From Ponticoccus litoralis (GTDB lineage Bacteria; Pseudomonadota; Alphaproteobacteria; Rhodobacterales; Rhodobacteraceae), in contig NZ_JBDNCH010000002.1 of the NCBI RefSeq assembly GCF_039769985.1, positions 3,472,001-3,536,000 of the forward strand: a DNA stretch of 64,000 nucleotides, given 5' to 3'. Both the position numbers and the translations under genes were made by a program. Under the pieces are notes generated by a model, which made no database searches, was not told where the DNA came from, and worked only from the letters and a program-made list of their open reading frames with translations. Of this stretch, positions 29,591 to 39,623 are shown piece by piece (the stretch's first letter is position 1; each line of letters starts with the position of its first letter).

Positions 29591-30067
29591 CCGGACGGGT
29601 GGCGGGCAGGGCGATCCTGTCCGCCACCCGCCCTTGCCCGGGGCCGGCTTGCATGGGGGCGCACCTCCAATGACGGTCACGGATCGAGCCGTCCTGAGAC
29701 CCGCGACCTGAAGCCCTCCGTGCACCCGCCGATGTCCGCCGCCGACCCGACACCCGCCGCGCGCCCGTCGATGCCCTCCTCCGACAGATTGGATCCGACC
29801 GCGTAGATTGAAGGCGGTTCCGCCCGGACCGCCCCGGCGTCTCTGCGCGTCACGGCCTCCGCTGCCGACCCGTGCGGTCTTGCCGAATGCGCCACACAGG
29901 CATCTCGGCGGGCGCGGCTGCACGGCCCCCTTCAAAGCCCGCGCCCTTCGCCGAACCGACCCCCGGTTGTCGCGGGGCGCATATCCAGCCCATGCTGCCA
30001 ATGCTTGATCCGGCCATCCTCCGCGCGGTATTCTTCCGCCGAGCAGAAAAACAAAGAGGCGCCGGAG
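29591..30067. other. gap between proS and DUF2937-like gene
   Basis: About 475 bases. Apart from the proS hairpin nothing convincing is visible: open frames here are short and lack ribosome sites. The promoter of the next gene should be near 30000-30060. Confidence 0.35.
29596..29630 (+). terminator. hairpin after proS
   Basis: A 10-bp stem, CGGGTGGCGG/CCGCCACCCG, with an inner GGCAGGG...CCTGTCC pairing, begins 5 bases after the proS stop. No T-tract follows. Confidence 0.5.
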
Positions 30068-30604
30068 ATGATCACCCGCGCAGTGACACTGGCCGCCGGG
30101 CTGACCGGGGCCGCGGGGCTGTCGCAGTTCCCGGAATTCTCTCAGCAATACATGCAGCGCCTCGGCGGCGCGGTGGACGAGCTGTCCCGGCAGGTCGACC
30201 GTTACGGCGCCGATGCAGAGGCGGCGGGCCTGCCCATGGCGACCTACCTGCAACGGCTCGGCGCCGAGGGGCCGCTCGCACAGACGCAGGCGGCGAATAT
30301 GGCCAGCGACATCGCGCGCCTCGGGGAAATGTCAGCGGCGCTGACGGCGCTTCAGGGCGCCGGCCCCTTCATGCGCGCGAAACTCGCCACGCATATCGGC
30401 GACCGCGCGGTGGCCGAACGCACCATGGAAAGCTTCAAGCCCGCCCTGCCGCTGACCTTCGAGGGGATCACCTTCGCCGGGGTGGGGTTCTTCGCGGGCT
30501 GGCTCGCTCTCGGGATCGCGCTGTGGTTCCTCAAGACCTCCTGGCGCACCGCCCGCGCGGTCCTCTTTCCGGGGCGGCGCCGCCGGACCGCGCGGCAGGG
30601 CTGA
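30068..30604 (+). CDS. DUF2937-like membrane protein
   Basis: 178 residues. An N-terminal hydrophobic stretch (ITRAVTLAAGLTGAAGLS) precedes SQFPEFSQQYMQRLGGAVDEL, which is the recognisable core of the DUF2937 family. A helical middle (about 60-125) follows. A second hydrophobic span near residues 138-160 (FAGVGFFAGWLALGIALWFL) and a basic tail end the protein. Function of the family is not known. It stands alone between proS and the convergent glmM. Confidence 0.7.
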   Translation: MITRAVTLAAGLTGAAGLSQFPEFSQQYMQRLGGAVDELSRQVDRYGADAEAAGLPMATYLQRLGAEGPLAQTQAANMASDIARLGEMSAALTALQGAGPFMRAKLATHIGDRAVAERTMESFKPALPLTFEGITFAGVGFFAGWLALGIALWFLKTSWRTARAVLFPGRRRRTARQG

Positions 30605-30765
30605 GCCGCGCCAGTCACGCCCAGCCCCCCTGAAGCCTCCGGCCCCGGGCCGGACCGGCGCACCGCCAGCCGCCCCTTTGGGGCCTGCGCGCAGGCCGGA
30701 ACCCGCAACAGGCCGCACATCGCCGGACTGCAAGGTCCCGCCTCGCCCCCGGTGCGCTGCCCCTC

Positions 30766-30822
30766 GCTTCTTTGGTCCCGAAATACCTCGGGGGGAGGCC
30801 GCAGGCCGGGGGGCAGAGCCCC
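30766..30822 (-). repeat. intergenic hairpin repeat, copy C
   Basis: Minus-strand reading: GGGGCTCTGCCCCCC, GC spacer, CCCGAGGTATTTCGGGACCA then AAGAAGCG. It lies about 60 bases past the glmM stop, oriented with glmM, in the gap to the convergent DUF2937-like gene. Confidence 0.7.
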
Positions 30823-30882
30823 TGCGACATCGGCCAAGGACAGGCGAGCCCGCCTTCCACCCGGCGCGCGGGTCCGGGCGGC

Positions 30883-32227
<1,345 letters not shown>

Positions 32228-32228
32228 C

Positions 32229-33239
32229 TCATGCCTCTGCTTGTTCAATTGCGCGCCAGACCTTCAGCGCCTGCACGGTTTCGGTCACGTCATGCACCCG
32301 GACGATCTGCACGCCCTGCGCCGCGGCGGCCAGAGCGGCGGCCAGCGATCCCGCCACGCGTCCCGAGGGCTCGACGGCACCCGACAGGGTGCCGATGAAG
32401 CCCTTGCGCGAGGCGCCCACAAGCACCGGGCAGCCCATCCCGTGAAACAGCGAGACATTGTGCAGGAGCGTCAGGTTGTGCGCCATGGTCTTGCCGAAGC
32501 CGATGCCCGGGTCGACCACGATGCGGTCGCGGGGGATGCCGGTCCGTTCCAGCGCGGAGACCTGCCGCTCGAGGAAGTCGTAGACGTCCAGCAGCACATC
32601 GTCGTAGCGCGGATCGTCCTGCATGGTTTCCGGGTCGCCAAGCGCGTGCATGACGCAGACCGGCAGGCCGCGGGTCTGGCAGAAGCGGCCCAGCATCGGA
32701 TCGTAGGTGAAGCCCGAGACATCATTGACCAGCGCCGCGCCCGCCTCGACCGCCGCCTCGGCGACGCTGGACTTCCGCGTGTCGATCGAGACCGGCACCG
32801 GAATCTCGTGACCGATGGCGCGGATCACCGGCTCGATCCGCGCGATCTCTGCCTCGGGGGGGATCGTGGCGGCGCCGGGCCGCGTGCTTTCGCCGCCGAC
32901 ATCGATCATGTCGACGCCCGCCGCGACCATGCCGCGCGCCCGGTGCAGCGCCGCATTGGCGGTCTGGTGGCTGCCGCCGTCGGAAAAGCTGTCGGGCGTG
33001 ACGTTCAGGATGCCCATGACGTTGGCCCGCCCCATGTCCAGCCCGGCCACAGCGGCGCGCGGTGCGGTCAGGCGCTGGCGCCAGTCCGGGGGCAGGTCCT
33101 GCGCGGGCAGGGCACGGGGGGCGGTGTCGCGGCGTCGGAGCTGGACCTCGGTGAACCAGCCGGGCCCGCCCGCAAGGGGCAGGGCGCCTTCGGGGCGGTC
33201 GGGACCGAAGCGGACGATGGGCCTGTAATACTCTGTCAT
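32229..33239 (-). CDS. folP: dihydropteroate synthase
   Basis: 336 residues, longer than E. coli FolP because of an N-terminal extension of about 65 residues (YYRPIVRFGP...WFTEVQLRRRD) common in Rhodobacterales. It condenses hydroxymethyl-dihydropterin diphosphate with p-aminobenzoate. The two family signatures are present: MGILNVTPDSFSDGG (about 75-89) and MIDVGGESTRPGA (about 110-122), then VNDVSG, DPGIGFGKT and VGASRKGFIG. It lies between folB and glmM on the same strand. Confidence 0.95.
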   Translation of the reverse strand: MTEYYRPIVRFGPDRPEGALPLAGGPGWFTEVQLRRRDTAPRALPAQDLPPDWRQRLTAPRAAVAGLDMGRANVMGILNVTPDSFSDGGSHQTANAALHRARGMVAAGVDMIDVGGESTRPGAATIPPEAEIARIEPVIRAIGHEIPVPVSIDTRKSSVAEAAVEAGAALVNDVSGFTYDPMLGRFCQTRGLPVCVMHALGDPETMQDDPRYDDVLLDVYDFLERQVSALERTGIPRDRIVVDPGIGFGKTMAHNLTLLHNVSLFHGMGCPVLVGASRKGFIGTLSGAVEPSGRVAGSLAAALAAAAQGVQIVRVHDVTETVQALKVWRAIEQAEA

Positions 33240-33402
33240 GGCCGAAGTGACTGACGGATCGGGCCGGTCTTGGCAAGAGACGCGGGCGACGGGCGGCAGA
33301 TCCGGCTGGCAGACCGTCGCCGAAAGCGCTCACGCCATGTTACAACGGGCCGCCGCAGCCCGGGTCGGCAGCGGATTGGCGAATCCGCTGCCGGACCTCG
33401 GG

Positions 33403-34341
33403 TCAGAACAAGGCGTCGTGCAGCGCCAGGGCGCGCAGCGGCACCTCGGCCTGCGCCGGTGCGGCCTCGCCCAGCACGACCATCTCCGAGGCTTCCATCT
33501 CTGCCGCGAACCAGGCGGCAAGGGCGACCGACTCAGCGGGCTGCACCCCGGGGCCATGCGTGGCGTCGAGCACGATCTTCGAAGGCGCCCAGACGCAGAT
33601 CTGGCCGTTCTTCATGGCCCAGTCCAGTTCCGTCCGCGTGGCAACAACCTTGCAGCGCAGGTCCCGCGCCGCCAGCAGCCAGGCGTTCTGCTCGATCGAC
33701 AGCAGGTCGATGCGCCGCTGGGTCATCTTGTGGCCGGTGACCGGGGCGGGCAGGTCGGGCCGGTCGACGCAGAGGATCAGCGGCTCGGGCCGGGCCGCCA
33801 GCGCATCCAGCCAGGCCGCCAGCCGGTCATCGGCCATGGCGGCATTGGACAGGTACACCACGCGGGGATGCGGGCGTTCCTGCGCCACTTCCTGTGCCAG
33901 CGCCTCGCGATGGGCCGCCACGTCCTGCCGGGCGCGGACGATCTCGACCCCAAGGGCGCCCGGCCCGCGATCCAGCTTTTCGATCTGCACGAAGCTGCGC
34001 AGGGCCTGGGGTTCCAGCAGGATGCGCTCTGCGATCCGTTCGGCCAGGGTTTCGAGAAGGTTCACCCGCTCGGCGGCAAGCTCGTGCGCGATGGCCTCTG
34101 TAACGCGGTCGTAGGACAGGATGCGGTCGACGTCGTCGTCCAGCGGCCCGCTGAAGGGCACGACCTCGACCACCACGTCGAAGCGTATCCTTTGCCGGGT
34201 GCCGCGTTCGGCCTGAAAGGCGCCGATCTCGACCTCGACGAGGTGATCGCGCAGGCTGATACGGTCGCGCAGGCTGTCCTCTGCCGTGGCGATGGCGCGC
34301 TCGGCGGGGTGGGCGAAGGCTAGGCGGGTTTCGCTGACCAT
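33403..34341 (-). CDS. folB: dihydroneopterin aldolase with C-terminal extension
   Basis: 312 residues. The first 125 or so form a FolB domain (RISLRDHLVEVEIGAFQAER, the VNLLETLAERIAERIL helix, then RSFVQIEKLDRGPGALG), which splits dihydroneopterin into hydroxymethyl-dihydropterin and glycolaldehyde. The last 180 residues (from about VEIVRARQDV) are an extra domain I cannot name; it includes VVYLSNAAMADDRLAAWLDA and KNGQICVWAPSKIVLDATHG. Extended FolB proteins occur in this order. The pairing with folP supports a folate role; the extension's job is unknown. Confidence 0.85.
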   Translation of the reverse strand: MVSETRLAFAHPAERAIATAEDSLRDRISLRDHLVEVEIGAFQAERGTRQRIRFDVVVEVVPFSGPLDDDVDRILSYDRVTEAIAHELAAERVNLLETLAERIAERILLEPQALRSFVQIEKLDRGPGALGVEIVRARQDVAAHREALAQEVAQERPHPRVVYLSNAAMADDRLAAWLDALAARPEPLILCVDRPDLPAPVTGHKMTQRRIDLLSIEQNAWLLAARDLRCKVVATRTELDWAMKNGQICVWAPSKIVLDATHGPGVQPAESVALAAWFAAEMEASEMVVLGEAAPAQAEVPLRALALHDALF

Positions 34342-34553
34342 GATGTCTCTCCGGTTTCCGGCTTGCGGCCCTTATGCACCGCCCGGCCCGGCTTGGCGAG
34401 GGCAGGAGCGACGGATATGCAGGGTGGCGCGACGCGTCAGGGGGAGGTCGACAGCGATTGTCGGTGCGGGTGCCATGCTCGATTGATCTTCGCATCCCGA
34501 GGCGATAAGCCGTTTTTTCAAGGCACGACCCCTAGAACGAGGTTCTGAAACCC

Positions 34554-35117
34554 ATGTCCGACGACTTCATGCTCGATACAGACGACCTGACCCGCCGCAT
34601 GGATGGCGCGATGTCCAACCTGCGCACGGAATTTGCCTCGCTGCGGACCGGGCGCGCCTCGGGCTCCATGCTGGAACCGATCCAGGTGGATGCCTACGGC
34701 TCCATGACGCCGATCAACCAGGTCGGCACCGTGAACGTGCCGGAACCGCGCATGGTCACCATCAACGTCTGGGACAAGGGTCTTGTGGGCAAGGTGGAAA
34801 AGGCGATCCGCGAGTCGGGCCTTGGCATCAACCCGCAGCTCAACGGCACCATCATCATGCTGCCGATTCCCGAGCTGAACGAGGAGCGCCGCAAGGAGCT
34901 GACCAAGGTCGCCGCGCAATATGCCGAACACGCCCGGGTCTCGATCCGCAACGTGCGCCGCGACGGCATGGACCAGATCAAGAAGGCCAAGGCCGACGGC
35001 ATATCCGAGGACGACCAGAAGCTTTGGGAATCCGAGGTTCAGGACCTGACCAACACCTATATCAAGAAGGTCGACGAGGCGCTGGCCGGCAAACAAGAAG
35101 AGATCATGCAGGTCTGA
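34554..35117 (+). CDS. frr: ribosome recycling factor
   Basis: 187 residues, full length. RRF splits post-termination ribosomes with EF-G. Visible family features: LTRRMDGAMSNLRTEFASLR then TGRAS (three-helix bundle start), VPEPRMVTINVWDKG in the beta domain, ESGLGINPQLNGTIIMLPIP and EERRKELTKVAAQYAEHARV in the long return helix. It opens the uninterrupted plus-strand run of envelope genes. Its usual left neighbour, pyrH, is 14 kb away. Confidence 0.96.
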   Translation: MSDDFMLDTDDLTRRMDGAMSNLRTEFASLRTGRASGSMLEPIQVDAYGSMTPINQVGTVNVPEPRMVTINVWDKGLVGKVEKAIRESGLGINPQLNGTIIMLPIPELNEERRKELTKVAAQYAEHARVSIRNVRRDGMDQIKKAKADGISEDDQKLWESEVQDLTNTYIKKVDEALAGKQEEIMQV

Positions 35118-35244
35118 GCGCCCGGCGCGTGCCTCTGCGCGCGCCATGCCGCCTGCTTTGACCGTGCCGCCAGCTATCGGCTTTGGGTTGACCGCCCGAT
35201 AGGCTACAGAGGGGGGCAGACGATTGATCTCAGGGAACAGTGTA

Positions 35245-35970
35245 ATGTCCAGACCCCTCCGTGAAACCGATGGCCCGTGCCACGTGGCCATCATCATGGA
35301 CGGCAATGGACGCTGGGCCACGCAGAAGGGGCGTCCGCGCCTCTTCGGGCACCACGCCGGTGCGCGCCGGGTCCGCGAGATCGTCGAGGCCTGCCCGGAT
35401 GCCGGGGTCAAGTACCTGACGATCTTCGCCTTTTCGACAGAGAACTGGAAGCGCACCCAGGTCGAGGTGGCAGGCCTGATGAGCCTGTTCCGGCGCTATA
35501 TCATGAAAGAGATGCAGGCCTTCGTGAAGGAAAACGTCCGCGTCCGCTTTATCGGCGACCGGCCCCGGCTGGATGCCAAGCTGCGCGGGCTGATGGACGA
35601 GGCGGAGCGCATGACCGGGCATTGCACCGGCACCAACCTGACCATCGCGCTCAACTATGGCGGGCGGGACGAGGTGGCGCGCGCCACCCAGCGGCTGGCG
35701 CAGGACGTGGCCGACGGCAAGCTGCACCCGGACGACGTCAACGAAGAGACGCTGCCGCGCTATCTGGACACGCATGTGCTGCCGGATCCGGATCTTGTGA
35801 TCCGCACCAGCGGAGAGGCCCGGATCTCCAACTTTCTGCTGTGGCAGTCGGCCTATGCGGAATACGAATTCGTCGATACGCTCTGGCCGGATTTCTCAGC
35901 CGAGGAATTCGCGGCGCTCTGCGGCGCCTATGGCAAGCGGGACCGGCGGTTCGGCGCCGTGGGCCGATGA
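35245..35970 (+). CDS. uppS: undecaprenyl diphosphate synthase
   Basis: 241 residues. UppS adds eight isoprene units to farnesyl diphosphate to build the lipid carrier for cell-wall sugars. The catalytic segment VAIIMDGNGRWA contains Asp19; LTIFAFSTENWKR, ALNYGGRDEV and the C-terminal DLVIRTSGEARISNFLLWQ with YAEYEF complete the pattern. The ATG at 35245 was chosen over upstream TTG because it follows a GGGAA ribosome site and gives the normal N-terminus. The stop overlaps cdsA by ATGA. Confidence 0.95.
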   Translation: MSRPLRETDGPCHVAIIMDGNGRWATQKGRPRLFGHHAGARRVREIVEACPDAGVKYLTIFAFSTENWKRTQVEVAGLMSLFRRYIMKEMQAFVKENVRVRFIGDRPRLDAKLRGLMDEAERMTGHCTGTNLTIALNYGGRDEVARATQRLAQDVADGKLHPDDVNEETLPRYLDTHVLPDPDLVIRTSGEARISNFLLWQSAYAEYEFVDTLWPDFSAEEFAALCGAYGKRDRRFGAVGR

Positions 35971-36752
35971 CGCGCAAGCGCTGGTCCGACCTGAAGCCCC
36001 GGGTGATCTCGGGCCTGATCATGATCGCCATCGGCATGGCGGCGGTCTGGCTGGGCGGGGTCTGGTGGCAGGCGCTGATCGCGCTGATCTGCGGCGGCAT
36101 GGTCTGGGAACTGGTGACCATGGTCGACAGCGGACGCACCAAGGCGCAGTATATCCTGGCCGCCGCAACGGTTGTCTGCGTCTTCGTCGCGATCCGCATT
36201 CCGCCCTCTTTCGCGCTGCCGCTGCTGATGCTGCCGACCATGCTGGGGTTCAGCCGGATGGAGCGGGGCGGCGTCACCTATGCGGTCACGACCATGATGA
36301 TCCTGCTGGCGGGCTATTCGATGATGGCGCTGCGCAGCGACTACGGTCTGACCTGGATGCTGTGGCTGGTGGCGGTGATCGTCGCCACCGACGTCATGGG
36401 GTATTTCGCCGGGAAAAGCATCGGCGGGCCGAAGTTCTGGCCCCGCGTCTCTCCCAACAAGACATGGGCGGGCACCGTGGGCGGCTGGGTCGGCGCGGCG
36501 GTTGTCGGCGCCTTCTGGGCCGGATGGACCATCGAGGGCGCGGGGCTGATCGGCATTTCCATCGCCGTCAGCATGGCCAGCCAGATCGGCGACATTGCCG
36601 AAAGCACGATCAAGCGCAAGGCGGGTGTGAAGGACAGCTCCAACCTGATCCCGGGGCACGGCGGTCTGATGGACCGCTTTGACGGGATGCTGGGCGGGGC
36701 GGTCTTCCTGATCATCGCCGGCCAGATCGTGGGCTTTCCGTCGGGGGTCTGA
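35967..36752 (+). CDS. cdsA: phosphatidate cytidylyltransferase
   Basis: 261 residues with about seven hydrophobic helices. CdsA makes CDP-diacylglycerol from phosphatidate and CTP, the branch point for bacterial phospholipids. The family signature is complete near the C-terminus: SQIGDIAESTIKRKAGVKDS followed by PGHGGLMDRFDG. It overlaps uppS at its start (ATGA) and dxr at its end (TGATG), so expression is coupled across the three genes. Confidence 0.94.
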   Translation: MTRKRWSDLKPRVISGLIMIAIGMAAVWLGGVWWQALIALICGGMVWELVTMVDSGRTKAQYILAAATVVCVFVAIRIPPSFALPLLMLPTMLGFSRMERGGVTYAVTTMMILLAGYSMMALRSDYGLTWMLWLVAVIVATDVMGYFAGKSIGGPKFWPRVSPNKTWAGTVGGWVGAAVVGAFWAGWTIEGAGLIGISIAVSMASQIGDIAESTIKRKAGVKDSSNLIPGHGGLMDRFDGMLGGAVFLIIAGQIVGFPSGV

Positions 36753-37918
36753 TGCGGCGGATTTCCATTTTCGGGGCCACCGGCTCTATCGGGCAGAACA
36801 CCATCGACCTGATCGCGCGCGACCGCGACGCCTACGCGGTCGTGGCCCTGACCGGCGGGCGCAATATCGCGCAGCTGGCGAAGGACGCGCGCGCCCTGCG
36901 GGCGCAGGTGGCGGTCACGGCGCATGACGACCTCTTGCCCGAGCTGCGCGAGGCGCTGGCCGGGTCGGGCGTGCAGGCGGCGGCGGGCCGCGCGGCGCTG
37001 ATCGAGGCGGCGAGCCGCCCGGCGGACTGGGTCATGTCGGCCATCGTCGGCGCGGCGGGGCTGGAACCGGGCCTGCGGGCGCTGGAGCAGGGCGCCACGC
37101 TGGCGCTGGCCAACAAGGAAAGCATGGTCTGCGCCGGGCCGCTGATGCTGCGCACGGCGCAGGCCCATGGCGCGGCCCTGCTGCCGGTGGACAGCGAGCA
37201 TTCCGCCGTCTTCCAGGCCCTGATCGGCGAGGATATGGCGGCGGTCGAACGGGTGATCATCACCGCAAGCGGCGGCGCCTTCCGCGACTGGCCGCTGGAG
37301 GATCTGGCCCGGGCCACGCCGGAACAGGCCGCCACCCATCCCAACTGGGACATGGGCCAGCGCATCACCATCGACTCGGCCTCCATGTTCAACAAGGCGC
37401 TGGAAGTCATTGAAACAAGAGAGTTCTTTGCGCTGGACCCCGAGCAGATCGAGGTTGTCGTCCACCCGGAATCGATGATTCACGCGCTGGTCGGCTTCTG
37501 CGACGGCGCGCTCATGGCGCATGTCGGCCCACCCGACATGCGCCACGCCATCGGCTTTGCCCTGCACCATCCGCAACGCCGGGCGCTGCCGGTCGAACGG
37601 CTGGACCTGGTGAAGCTGGGGCAACTGACCTTCCGCGAGCCCTGCGAAACGCGCTGGCCGGCTCTGCGGCTGGCGCGCGAGGTGATGCAGGCGGGCGGTT
37701 TGTCCGGGGCGATCTTCAATGCGGCGAAAGAGGTCGCGCTGGACCAGTTCATCGTGGGGCAGATCCCTTTCACCCGCATGGCGGGGGTGGTCGAAGAGAC
37801 ACTCTCCTGCCTTTCGTCCCACGCGGGACACAATCGTGACCAGTTTACACTTGATATGATCCTGCAGGCTGACCATCTCGCGAGGCATACGGCCCGAGAT
37901 ATCGGCGGCAGGAATTGA
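36752..37918 (+). CDS. dxr: 1-deoxy-D-xylulose-5-phosphate reductoisomerase
   Basis: 388 residues, full length. Dxr commits DXP to the MEP isoprenoid pathway, supplying the precursor used by uppS next door. NADPH site: IFGATGSIGQNT at the start. Active-site segments: LALANKESMVCAG, LLPVDSEHSAVFQAL, ITASGGAFRD, and TIDSASMFNKALEVIE with VVVHPESMIHALV for metal binding. Tail: FTRMAGVVEETL. Sixteen bases separate it from rseP. Confidence 0.96.
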   Translation: MRRISIFGATGSIGQNTIDLIARDRDAYAVVALTGGRNIAQLAKDARALRAQVAVTAHDDLLPELREALAGSGVQAAAGRAALIEAASRPADWVMSAIVGAAGLEPGLRALEQGATLALANKESMVCAGPLMLRTAQAHGAALLPVDSEHSAVFQALIGEDMAAVERVIITASGGAFRDWPLEDLARATPEQAATHPNWDMGQRITIDSASMFNKALEVIETREFFALDPEQIEVVVHPESMIHALVGFCDGALMAHVGPPDMRHAIGFALHHPQRRALPVERLDLVKLGQLTFREPCETRWPALRLAREVMQAGGLSGAIFNAAKEVALDQFIVGQIPFTRMAGVVEETLSCLSSHAGHNRDQFTLDMILQADHLARHTARDIGGRN

Positions 37919-37934
37919 TAACGGGGGCGTTCCT

Positions 37935-39279
37935 TTGGACCTGATGACATTGATACCGCAGTTCGGCGGATTCCTCTGGACCGTCGTCTTCTTCGTCGTC
38001 GCGCTGTCCATCATCATCGCCATCCACGAATACGGCCATTACATCGTCGGCAAGAAATCGGGCATCTTTCCCGAGGTCTTCAGCACTGGGCTTCGGCCCG
38101 GTCATCTGGTCGCGCGTCGACCGCGACGGCACGACATGGCAGATCGCGGCCTTTCCCTTTGGCGGCTACGTCAAGTTCCGCGGCGACGCCAATCCCTCTG
38201 GCGGCATCGACGACGAGGCGCTGCGCGGGTTGAACGAAGAGGAAATGCGCCACACCATGTCCGGCGCGCCGCTCTGGGCGCGCGCGGCAACGGTCGCGGC
38301 GGGACCGCTGTTCAACTTCGCCCTGTCGATCATCATCTTCACCGGCGTCTTCATGGTCCGTGGCGAGATCGCGGAGCCCGTCACCGTGGGCGAATTGCGC
38401 CCGCTGCCGGTGCAGCAGGAATTGCAGGAGGGTGACGAGGTCATCGCCATCGAGGGCAACGCTTTGCCCTCCTTCTCGGACAGCATCGCCTACGAGGCCT
38501 ACATGCAGGCGCTGCCGGAAGAGCCGCTGCTGGATTACACCGTGCGCCGTGACGGGCAGGAAACAACCGTGGCCGGCCCCTATGTCTATCCGCCCATCGC
38601 CACGCAGATCGCGCCGCGCTCTGCCGCCGGCGATGCCGGTCTGGTGGCGGGCGACGTGATCGTCAGCATCGACGGGCAAGAGGTCTTTGCCTTCGAGCAG
38701 CTCAAGGACAAGGTCGAGGGCTCTGACGGCGCGACGCTGGCGCTGCAGGTCTGGCGTGACGGCGACATCCTTGCCAAGGAGCTGACGCCGCGCCGCATCG
38801 ACGAACCGCAGCCCGGCGGCGGCTTCCAGACCTTCTACCGCATCGGCATCGTCGGCGGCGTGGCCTTTGAACCGGCCACCGTGACACCGGGCTTCGGCAC
38901 CGCGCTCTGGGGCGGGGTCAGCCAGGTGGGCCGCATCATGGAAGGCTCGATCTCGGGCATGTGGCACATGATCACCGGCTCGATCAGCACCTGCAACCTG
39001 TCCGGCCCCATCGGTATCGCCGAAACCAGCGGCGACATGGCGCGGCAGGGCACGACCAGCTTCATCTGGTTCGTCGCGGTGCTGTCGACGGCGGTGGGCC
39101 TGCTGAACCTCTTCCCGGTGCCGGTGCTGGATGGCGGACACCTGGTGTTCTACGCCTACGAGGCGGTCTCGGGCCGTCCGCCCAGCGACAAGGCGCTGAA
39201 GGTGCTGATGTCCATCGGCCTGACTGTTGTGCTGTCGCTGATGATCTTCGCGCTGACCAACGATCTGTTCTGTCCCTGA
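37935..39279 (+). CDS. rseP: site-2 protease RseP (frameshift in sequence)
   Basis: Corrected length 447 residues. RseP is an inner-membrane zinc metalloprotease that cleaves anti-sigma factors and remnant signal peptides. The zinc motif HEYGH is in the first helix (IIIAIHEYGHYIVGKKSG), the PDZ-like domain lies in the middle (LVAGDVIVSIDGQEVFAFEQ), and the third zinc ligand is in LFPVPVLDGGHL. An extra A at 38085 (coding AGCACTGGG for AGCCTGGG-like) splits VFS from GFGPVIWSRVDRDG; the rest is intact. The TTG at 37935 gives the usual MD start with a GGGGG ribosome site; ATG 37944 is the alternative. It precedes bamA, the standard order. Confidence 0.92.
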
Positions 39280-39361
39280 CAACAGTTCGCCCGGTCCCTG
39301 CCAAAATTCGGTCTGAATCCGGGGGTAGGACGGTTTCCAGCAGTCAAGGGGAACCGAATCC

Positions 39362-39493
39362 ATGCAGACCCTCTCCGCCGGATACCGCAGCATGAGCCTG
39401 CTGGTCACCATCAACTGGGACCGGCTTCTTTACATCGCGACCGTCGTCTTCGCGCTGTTTCTGGGCGCCTACCTCGGGACCGTCCTGACCTGA
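39362..39493 (+). CDS. small membrane protein, 43 aa
   Basis: A 43-codon frame, ATG 39362 to TGA 39493, between rseP and bamA. A strong AAGGGGAA ribosome site lies 7 bases before the start. The product has a polar N-terminus with an internal Met at residue 11, then one hydrophobic helix (LLYIATVVFALFLGAYLGTV) at the C-terminal end. No homologue is recognised. The good ribosome site and clean membrane span argue it is real; a role near the rseP/bamA envelope genes is only suggested by position. Confidence 0.55.
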   Translation: MQTLSAGYRSMSLLVTINWDRLLYIATVVFALFLGAYLGTVLT

Positions 39494-39623
39494 AACGGGC
39501 CTTTGACCCCTGCATGAACGGTACCGCCCCGCCGCACGGGCGGCCTCTGCGCGACAGAAGGGGCAAAAAGGCGACGCTGGCTTTTGACAAGCCCCTGCAA
39601 TCCCGATACTCCCTTCGCGTGGG

